From: Terriglobia bacterium
GTDB taxonomy: Bacteria > Acidobacteriota > Terriglobia > Terriglobales > Acidobacteriaceae
Direction: 5' to 3'
Assembly (NCBI GenBank): GCA_020073525.1
Contig: JAIQFA010000053.1
Coordinates: forward strand, 1 to 36,185
Length of the DNA stretch: 36,185 nt
Position 1 is the first letter of the stretch; every line of letters starts with the position of its first letter. The notes under the pieces were generated by a model. The model was not told where the DNA came from, did not search any database, and saw nothing but the letters and a program-made list of their open reading frames with translations. This document shows, piece by piece, positions 30,790 through 36,185 of this stretch. The position numbers and the translations under genes are program-made.

Positions 30790-31368
30790 ATGCGATTCTT
30801 ACGATTGCTCATTGTGTTGTTCGTGGTGGTTGTGTTGGCCGCGCTCGCCAGCCGCGCCGCGCGCTTTCTGGTAGTGGACCAACCGGAAAAGTCCGATGCC
30901 ATCGTGGTGCTGGCTGGGGAAACCAACGTCCGTCCTGCCCGCGCTCTGGAACTACTGCGTCAGGGGCTGGCAGAGCACGTGTTGCTGAATGCCGAGACGC
31001 GGGATCGGATCTACGATCAGCAACTGGTCGAGATTGCCCAGAAATACGTGGACGGCCTCGCCGAAGCAAATCGCGTCTCGGTATGCCCGATCGTGGGATT
31101 TTCCACCTTCGCGGAAGCCGATGACGCAGCTCGATGCCTGCAGTCGCTGGGCGTACATCGGGTGCTGATCGTGACCTCCGAATCTCACACGCGCCGCGCC
31201 TTGATGATCTTTCGCCATCGTTTGCCGCAATACCAGTTCAGCGTTGCCGCAGCCCGCAATCCGGCGCAATTCGGCGAGGCTTGGTGGACGAACCGCGAGT
31301 GGGCCAAGACCACGTTCGATGAGTGGTTGAAGACGCTGTGGTTTGAAGCGGTGGACCGCTGGCGGTAG
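30790..31368 (+). CDS. YdcF/DUF218-like membrane-anchored protein
   Basis: A 192-residue protein with one N-terminal membrane helix (LLIVLFVVVVLAALASRAA) followed by a Rossmann-like DUF218 domain: SDAIVVLAGETNVRPARALE, LLRQGLAEHVLLN, VGFSTFAEADDAARCLQSLG and VHRVLIVTSESHTRRALMIF. The GET-R and TSESHTRRA motifs are diagnostic. Relatives include SanA and ElyC, which affect envelope integrity, but the biochemical function is unknown. It is divergent from the nucleotide-sugar dehydrogenase gene (188 bp apart). The ATG at 30790 has only a weak purine stretch upstream. Confidence 0.86.
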   Translation: MRFLRLLIVLFVVVVLAALASRAARFLVVDQPEKSDAIVVLAGETNVRPARALELLRQGLAEHVLLNAETRDRIYDQQLVEIAQKYVDGLAEANRVSVCPIVGFSTFAEADDAARCLQSLGVHRVLIVTSESHTRRALMIFRHRLPQYQFSVAAARNPAQFGEAWWTNREWAKTTFDEWLKTLWFEAVDRWR

Positions 31369-31376
31369 TCAAAATG

Positions 31377-31456
31377 CAGTTCTCAGTTCCCAGTTCTCAG
31401 TGTCGTCAAACATCAAGCGCGATTCCTGGTGTAAATTTACTGAGAACTGAGAACTG
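31377..31456. repeat. Inverted CAGTTCTCAGT repeat upstream of the CDGSH gene
   Basis: The left arm (31377-31401) holds cagttctcagttcccagttc and the right arm (31439-31456) reads actgagaactgagaactg; they can form a long stem. The element fills most of the gap between the YdcF-like gene and the CDGSH gene and ends 5 nt before that gene's AGGAGG. Confidence 0.82.
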
Positions 31457-31470
31457 GTTCAGGAGGTTTC

Positions 31471-31695
31471 ATGTCGCAAGTTACGATTACGGTGCGCAAG
31501 AACGGTCCTTTGCGCGTAGACGACCCCAACGGTGTTGTCGAGATGGTGGACGCCGATGGCAACAAGTACGACCTGACGGGCAAGACGGCGTTCTCCCTGT
31601 GCCGTTGCGGCGCGTCCGCCAACCGTCCTTTCTGCGACGGGAGTCACAACAAAGTCGCCTTTCAGGCGCCCGACACGGCGATCAAAGTCGGCTAG
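31471..31695 (+). CDS. CDGSH-type [2Fe-2S] iron-sulfur protein
   Basis: A 74-residue protein with one CDGSH domain. The cluster-binding signature CRCGASANRPFCDGSH supplies three Cys (44, 46, 55) and one His (59), the classic 3Cys:1His ligand set of mitoNEET-like proteins. The N-terminal half (QVTITVRKNGPLRVDDPNGV) is the usual short beta segment. It is probably a cytosolic redox or cluster-transfer protein. A strong AGGAGG lies 4 nt before the ATG. The preceding gap is occupied by an inverted repeat. Confidence 0.94.
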   Translation: MSQVTITVRKNGPLRVDDPNGVVEMVDADGNKYDLTGKTAFSLCRCGASANRPFCDGSHNKVAFQAPDTAIKVG

Positions 31696-31712
31696 CCAGA
31701 ATCGTGTGTGGT

Positions 31713-31751
31713 GACGGGGCTTTGCCCCGTCCAAGCGGGGCGCAGCCCCGC
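31713..31751. repeat. Two-hairpin GACGGGGC / GCGGGGC mini-repeat
   Basis: gacggggctttgccccgtc (31713-31731) and gcggggcgcagccccgc (31735-31751) lie side by side, flanked by gtgt/ccacg. It starts 18 bp after the CDGSH stop codon and could act as a transcript-end hairpin. Confidence 0.8.
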
Positions 31752-31923
31752 TTCCACGCCATCATGAATCCGGTCTAGTGTCGAACTGGCAACCGGGGAG
31801 GCGAAATTGCGTGCCTTGATCTTTCTCCTGATCTAGCATGGTCATGGACGAGTGTCGCCAGAGCCGCCGGCACTGTGCTTAAATCGACGTTTTCAGGCCG
31901 AAGAACTTTTTGCCTGCTAACTT

Positions 31924-33129
31924 ATGGGTCCTTCGGAAAAATCCCAGCACGCGATTCGGCGCAGCACGCGTCTGCCGCTGGAGGTTCCGGTGCTGGTGAC
32001 CAGCCTCAACGCCGCCGCGCCTTTTTCTGAGCAGTGCAACACCACCCTGGTGAACGCCCACGGATGCGGCCTGATCGTTCCCCGTGCCATTACCCACGGC
32101 ATTCAGGTCCGGCTGGAAATCGTTTCCGCAAAACGCCACACCACGGCGCGGGTAGCTGAGGTGGTGCCGCTGGGCGGCGATCCTGAGACTTGGCTGGTTG
32201 GCCTGGAACTCGATGTTCCGGGCAACTTCTGGGGCATCGAATACGCGCCGACGGATTGGAGGGTCGAAGAAAGCGCGGCGCCCGCCACAGAGCAGAAACA
32301 TTTAAACCAAGAGTCAGGCGAGGCGGCGAAGCCGGCCCGTTCGCGCCGCTGGCGCCTGACCGACATCAGCCTTGGCGCCTGCTACCTGGAAACGGCCACT
32401 CCATTTCCCGCCGATACTCCGGTGCTGCTGAGTATTCGGGCATTGGATACGGAGTGTTTGCTGGACGGAACGGTGCGGGTATCGCATCCCCAAACGGGCA
32501 TGGCAGTCGAGTTCACGGGAGCGCCAGCACACGAGCAGAGACAGAAGGTGGAAGGACTGATCGGCCGGTTGACGAGCAAACACGAGGTTCCGAAGATCTT
32601 CGTCGGCCGAAAGGAAGGCCAGCACGCGGCGTCGGCTCCTGTGCCCGCGGCCGTGCCAGATCCCGAATCGCCCGACCCGCTTCTGGAACTGGTTCGCTCC
32701 GGACCGTCATTGACGATGGAACAGTTTCTCAGCGATTTGCGAGCGCAGCGACTGGGCAATCGTCGTGACCCGCGAATTGATCTGGCATTGCCCGTGCTGC
32801 TCAGCGGGAACGACGTCAGCGGCCGTCCGCTGGATCAGAGAGTGATGACAATCAACATCAGTCGGCGCGGAGCCCTGCTGGAAGGCATCCACGGCGTGCT
32901 GAAGCCGGGCGACGTAGTTTCACTCGCCCGCTTACACAAGAAGGAACAGTTCCGCGTAGCCTGGGTCGGAGAAGAGGACACTCCGGCGGCAGGTCAGATC
33001 GGGGTTGCCGCGGTTGATCCGAATACTTCGTTTTGGAGTGAGGTGCTCGAAGCGACAGCGCAGTCCGGGCTGGAGGCGGCCAGCGTGCGCGCGAACGACC
33101 GCGGGGCCGGCGGCGAGACAGGGCACTAG
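31924..33129 (+). CDS. Triple PilZ-domain protein
   Basis: This 401-residue cytoplasmic protein appears to contain three PilZ-like domains. Domain 1 (about 10-115): RRSTR at 12-16, with TLVNAHGCGLIV replacing the usual D/NxSxxG. Domain 2 (about 135-215): SRRWRLTDISLGACYLETAT, with the D-I-S-x-G motif but only a weak arginine motif. Domain 3 (about 275-375): RRDPRIDLALPVLLSG and MTINISRRGALLEGIHGVLK, with both c-di-GMP motifs complete. Linkers are Pro/Ala-rich. Only domain 3 (and perhaps 1) looks able to bind c-di-GMP, so the others may be dimerisation or regulatory modules. No enzymatic domain is attached. The ATG at 31924 has no strong ribosome binding site. Confidence 0.85.
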   Translation: MGPSEKSQHAIRRSTRLPLEVPVLVTSLNAAAPFSEQCNTTLVNAHGCGLIVPRAITHGIQVRLEIVSAKRHTTARVAEVVPLGGDPETWLVGLELDVPGNFWGIEYAPTDWRVEESAAPATEQKHLNQESGEAAKPARSRRWRLTDISLGACYLETATPFPADTPVLLSIRALDTECLLDGTVRVSHPQTGMAVEFTGAPAHEQRQKVEGLIGRLTSKHEVPKIFVGRKEGQHAASAPVPAAVPDPESPDPLLELVRSGPSLTMEQFLSDLRAQRLGNRRDPRIDLALPVLLSGNDVSGRPLDQRVMTINISRRGALLEGIHGVLKPGDVVSLARLHKKEQFRVAWVGEEDTPAAGQIGVAAVDPNTSFWSEVLEATAQSGLEAASVRANDRGAGGETGH

Positions 33130-33167
33130 CCCCGGCGGAGTGATACACTGCCTCGCCAGAGGGCTTT

Positions 33168-35228
33168 GTGTCAGACGACTTTGGGTCACGGGATCGGGCA
33201 TTGGGGATGGGCGCGAAAATTACGCGCCGCGATTTTCTGAATGGAGTTGCGCTAACTGCCGGAGCGGCCGTCATTCCGCCCGAGATGTGGGCCGCGGCCG
33301 CCGCTGATCTGGAAGCCCAGGACGTTCCCGGTTACTATCCTCCCGCCAAGACCGGCTTGCGCGGCAGTCATCCCGGTTGTTTCGAAACCATGCACAAAGT
33401 CCGCGACGGCGCTTTCTGGGAGGATGCTCCCAAGCCCGTCGATACCGGGGAATCCTATGATCTGGTGATTGTGGGCGGAGGCATCAGCGGACTCGCCGCG
33501 GCCCATTTTTTCCGCCGGGCTGCGGGCGACAAAGCGCGCGTCTTGATTCTCGACAACCACGACGACTTCGGCGGACATGCCAAGCGCAACGAATTCCGCG
33601 CGGGCAGCCGCACCATCCTGGGGTTCGGCGGCACTTATTCCATTGAAAGCCCGTCCCCGTACAGCGCAGTCGCGAAGGCGCTGATCGAAGAGCTTGGCAT
33701 TGATGTGCCTTCGTATCCCAAGTACGTCCGCAAAGATCTCTACCGTTCGTTGGGTCTGAAGCGGCGCATTTTTTTCGATAAGGAAAGCTTCGGGACCGAC
33801 AAACTGGTCGCGAACGCCGTGCGCAACGGAGCAGACGAGAGCGGCCTCAGCGACGAGACCGGTGAGGCGGGCTTGCGAGAATTCCTGAAAGAAGCTCCGC
33901 TCTCGGCCAAGGCCAAGGAAGATCTTCAGCATTTGCTCACCGAGGAGAAGGACTATTTCCCCGGTCTCAGCTCCGACGAAAAGAAGGCGCGCCTGGCCCG
34001 CATGAGCTATGCAAAATACCTGACCGACACGATCGGCGTCGGCGACGAAATCGTGAAGTTGTTCCAGGCCCTCCCGCATCCGCTGTTCGGTGTCGGCATT
34101 GATGCGGTCGCTGCGCAAGACGCGTGGGGTCTGGAAATGCCGGGATTCAACGGCCTCAGGCTCGATCCCAAACCGGGCCAGGGGATGAACCGCGACGCCA
34201 TCCGCAGTGACGAGGCGGAAAAATATTTCTTTCACTTTCCCGACGGCAACGCTTCAATCGCCCGCCTGTTGGTGCGCAAGTTGATCCCGACCGCGATTCC
34301 CGGAAGCTCCGCCACCGACGTGGTGCTGGCGAAGGCCGACTACGCAAAGCTCGACGAGCGATCTTCTTCGACGCGTATCCGGCTGAACAGCACTGTGGTC
34401 AAGGTGAACCACAAAGGCGATCCCGCCTCGGCGAAAGAAGTGGAAGTCAGCTACTTTACCGGGAACAAGCTCAAAACCGTGCGCGCCGCCAACTGTATTC
34501 TCGCCTGCTGGCACGTGGTCATTCCGTACATCGCGCAGGAATTGCCGGACGCGCAGAAGGAAGCGCTGGCTTCGGCGCAGAAAGTTCCGCTGCTTTATAC
34601 CAACGTCCTCTTACGCAATTGGAGCGCCTTCCAGAAGCTCGGCACAAGTGCGATTTATGCGCCCGGCATGTACCACAGCAGCGTGAATCTCGACCTTCCA
34701 GTCAGCATCGGCGGCTATGAATGCACCGCGAAGCCGGATGAGCCCATTGTCGTGCACATGATGAAAGCGGCGTGCAAGCCGGGACGCCCGGCGCGCGATC
34801 AGCACAAACTGGGTCGCATCCAGCTCTATACCACGACCTTCGAAACCTACGAGCGCAACATCCGCGAGCAACTGGCACGGATCTTGGGCGCGGGTGGATT
34901 CGACCCGGCGCGCGACATCCTGGAAATCACGGTCAACCGCTGGCCGCACGGCTACGCGTATGAATACAATTCGTTGTTCGACCAGTTCTGGCTGGAAGGC
35001 GGCGAAACGCCTTGCCAGGTGGCGCGTAAACCGTTCGGGCGGCTCGCGATCGCAAACTCGGACGCGGGCGCATACGCGTACACCGACTGCGCCATCGATG
35101 AGGCGTACCGTGCCGTGCAGGAAGTTCGTAAGTGTGGAGTGTGGCGCGGGCGCCCCGCCCGCGCTACACAAGCTAAGGAGGCTCCCACATGCCTGCCCGT
35201 TCTTCAAAGCGATCGAGAGCAACTGTAA
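33168..35228 (+). CDS. Tat-exported FAD-dependent oxidoreductase (spermidine dehydrogenase-like)
   Basis: A protein of 686 residues. A twin-arginine signal (KITRRDFLNGVALTAGAAVI, RR at 20-21) indicates folded export. The FAD-binding fold is YDLVIVGGGISGLAAAHFFR (GxGxxG 103-108) with LDNHDDFGGHAKRNEF, typical of spermidine dehydrogenase/amine oxidase-like proteins. Start: GTG at 33168 with AGAGGG 4 nt upstream. The last 33 residues or so (from 654, RKCGVWRGRPARAT onward) look spurious: they come from a palindromic repeat (35141-35167) and then from the ribosome-binding region of the next gene, which this frame overlaps by 40 bp. A natural end would be near AYRAVQEV. The substrate is uncertain. 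Confidence 0.9.
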   Translation: MSDDFGSRDRALGMGAKITRRDFLNGVALTAGAAVIPPEMWAAAAADLEAQDVPGYYPPAKTGLRGSHPGCFETMHKVRDGAFWEDAPKPVDTGESYDLVIVGGGISGLAAAHFFRRAAGDKARVLILDNHDDFGGHAKRNEFRAGSRTILGFGGTYSIESPSPYSAVAKALIEELGIDVPSYPKYVRKDLYRSLGLKRRIFFDKESFGTDKLVANAVRNGADESGLSDETGEAGLREFLKEAPLSAKAKEDLQHLLTEEKDYFPGLSSDEKKARLARMSYAKYLTDTIGVGDEIVKLFQALPHPLFGVGIDAVAAQDAWGLEMPGFNGLRLDPKPGQGMNRDAIRSDEAEKYFFHFPDGNASIARLLVRKLIPTAIPGSSATDVVLAKADYAKLDERSSSTRIRLNSTVVKVNHKGDPASAKEVEVSYFTGNKLKTVRAANCILACWHVVIPYIAQELPDAQKEALASAQKVPLLYTNVLLRNWSAFQKLGTSAIYAPGMYHSSVNLDLPVSIGGYECTAKPDEPIVVHMMKAACKPGRPARDQHKLGRIQLYTTTFETYERNIREQLARILGAGGFDPARDILEITVNRWPHGYAYEYNSLFDQFWLEGGETPCQVARKPFGRLAIANSDAGAYAYTDCAIDEAYRAVQEVRKCGVWRGRPARATQAKEAPTCLPVLQSDREQL
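35141..35167. repeat. GTGGCGCGGGCG palindromic repeat inside the end of the oxidoreductase frame
   Basis: The arms gtggcgcgggcg (35141-35152) and cgcccgcgctac (35156-35167) pair with one mismatch around a 3 nt loop. It resembles the element at 98-194 (gtagcgcc ends). It is translated as WRGRPARAT in the oxidoreductase C-terminus. Confidence 0.82.
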
Positions 35229-35710
35229 AGCCACAACCCAAGGCGGATCGTCCGTTTGCCCCCGGCTACGGCATTGTCGGCCCGGAAGACGGCAAGGGCC
35301 TGCTTCCCTGGGGGTGGGTTGCAGGCAAAATGAACCCCTGCCGGACGTTCTGGCTGGCCACGATTCACCCCGATCACGGGCGGCCGCATGTGATGCCGGT
35401 CTGGGGAGTCTGGCTCGACGACGCTTTCTTCTTCTCGACCGGACGCAAGTCCCGCAAAGGTCAAAACCTGGCCGTGAATCCCTCATGCACGATCACCAAC
35501 GATGACGGCGAAGAAGCGGTGATCGTCGAGGGTAGGGCATCCCAGCTCGAAAATGCGACCGAGTTGGAGCGCGTCGCGAATGCCTACAAAAAGAAATACA
35601 AGATGGATCCCCGGAGCATGGGAGAACCGCTCTTCCGCGTCCGGCCAAACCGGGTTTTCGGTTTTGTGGAGAAGAGCTTTCCGCAGTCTGCAACTCGCTG
35701 GAAACTATAG
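35189..35710 (+). CDS. Pyridoxamine 5'-phosphate oxidase-family (split-barrel flavin) protein
   Basis: A 173-residue protein of the FMN/F420-binding split-barrel superfamily. Typical segments are CRTFWLATIHPDHGRPHVMP, VWGVWLDDAFFFSTGRKSRK and NLAVNPSCTITNDDGEEAVI, VEGRASQL, with KYKM and FRVRPNRVFGFVE near the end. Members include PNPOx-like and F420-dependent reductases; the cofactor and substrate cannot be told from sequence. A strong AAGGAGG 7 nt before the ATG supports the start. The gene overlaps the oxidoreductase frame by 40 bp, but that overlap is probably caused by the repeat insertion rather than by operon design. Confidence 0.9.
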   Translation: MPARSSKRSRATVKPQPKADRPFAPGYGIVGPEDGKGLLPWGWVAGKMNPCRTFWLATIHPDHGRPHVMPVWGVWLDDAFFFSTGRKSRKGQNLAVNPSCTITNDDGEEAVIVEGRASQLENATELERVANAYKKKYKMDPRSMGEPLFRVRPNRVFGFVEKSFPQSATRWKL

Positions 35711-35882
35711 GCGATAGTAGTACCCCCTTTTAGTAACGAGATTAGGGGTTACCAGGAAAGCTTGAAAAAAGATCGATTTGGTGGTTGCCGTTCGGCAGCC
35801 AATATGGAAAAATGACGTGAGTTTGTAGACCTTTCTCCCCCCCGATTTTTTCCGATACGACATCCGTGCGATGAGGAACCCA

Positions 35883-36185
35883 ATGCCTGATCACTTCTTG
35901 CCCGCTGCCTTGCCAAACCCGAAAGCTGAATCTGCGAATCGTCGAGGAGGAAGCCGAAAGCCGGTTGCAACTTTGGCTGTTCTTCTCTTCGTCTTCTGCC
36001 TGGGGTTTTCTCTGGCTTGGGGGCAGAACGATGTTTTGACCCAGCACAACGACAACATGCGATCGGGCCTGAATCCCAACGAGACCCTGCTGACGCCGGC
36101 GAACGTCAACGTCAATCGTTTCGGAAAGCTTTTCTCGCAGAGTGTCGACGGCATCATTGTGGCACAGCCGCTTTATGCCAGTCAT
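35883..36185 (+). CDS. Secreted protein, N-terminal fragment (partial)
   Basis: An open frame starts at ATG 35883 (GAGGA 5 nt upstream) and runs off the window after 101 codons. A basic stretch (RRGGSRKP) and the hydrophobic [20 protein letters not shown] form a long signal peptide. The mature start [20 protein letters not shown], followed by [20 protein letters not shown] and [11 protein letters not shown], is the recurrent start of large acidobacterial secreted proteins with PQQ-like beta-propeller and Ig-like domains. An in-frame ATG four codons earlier is an alternative start without a site. The rest lies outside the window. Confidence 0.82.
   Translation, partial: MPDHFLPAALPNPKAESANRRGGSRKPVATLAVLLFVFCLGFSLAWGQNDVLTQHNDNMRSGLNPNETLLTPANVNVNRFGKLFSQSVDGIIVAQPLYASH

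Noticed and set aside
35742..36185. Minus-strand open frame reaching the window end
   Set aside because: The plus strand here encodes a signal peptide and the typical start [20 protein letters not shown] with a good ribosome binding site.

Overview
The window looks like chromosomal DNA of an Acidobacteriota bacterium, probably Terriglobia (Koribacter/Sulfotelmatobacter-like). This is inferred from gene families and repeat style, not from a marker comparison. Supporting signs are the moderately high GC, the acidobacterial type of OmpA protein with Ig-like inserts, the secreted PF04185 phosphoesterases, the many NtrC-type regulators and PilZ proteins, and several families of short palindromic intergenic repeats. 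No tRNA, rRNA, CRISPR array, transposase or phage gene was found.

Layout. 1-1.7 kb (minus strand): the translation operon infC-rpmI-rplT-(pheS). infC appears to start at a non-AUG AUC codon, and repeats sit in two of the operon's gaps. 1.75-5.1 kb: a nested inverted repeat, then two secreted PF04185 phosphoesterases. 5.2-7.5 kb (minus): a GT4 glycosyltransferase, a stand-alone receiver and an ICMT-like membrane methyltransferase. 7.8-7.95 kb: the 3' remnant of a TPR-type gene. 8.0-11.9 kb (minus): a PAS-GGDEF-EAL protein followed 37 bp later by a receiver-PilZ protein, a c-di-GMP module. 12.2-16.7 kb: an unrecognised plus-strand gene, then a minus-strand signalling cluster: hybrid kinase, NtrC-type regulator, and a small protein resembling a degenerate receiver plus a degenerate kinase dimerisation helix pair. 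17.1-20.5 kb: a lipoprotein, a tiny membrane protein, NIPSNAP, a protein with two near-identical domains plus DinB, and a divergent HxlR regulator. 20.5-23.8 kb (minus): a second NtrC/HAMP-kinase pair. 24.1-26.8 kb (plus): an OmpA-family outer-membrane protein with a clear terminator, then a secreted Ala/Pro/Lys-rich protein. 27.0-30.6 kb (minus): methyltransferase, glgC and a nucleotide-sugar dehydrogenase. 30.8-36.2 kb (plus): YdcF-like protein, CDGSH protein, triple-PilZ protein, Tat-exported FAD oxidoreductase, FMN-type split-barrel protein and the start of a secreted protein that runs off the window.

How the genes relate. The central part is rich in signalling: two sigma-54 two-component systems, c-di-GMP synthesis/hydrolysis and two PilZ effectors. 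Cell-envelope functions (GT4, nucleotide-sugar dehydrogenase, OmpA, ICMT, YdcF) are interspersed. Four of the six receiver or receiver-like domains lack one or more canonical residues, including a clean Asp-to-Asn change at the phosphoacceptor of the hybrid kinase.

The most unusual layer is the repeats. At least four kinds of short repeat lie within a few bases of start or stop codons. In one case a repeat sits where a ribosome binding site should be, and in another it appears to have been read into a protein C-terminus.
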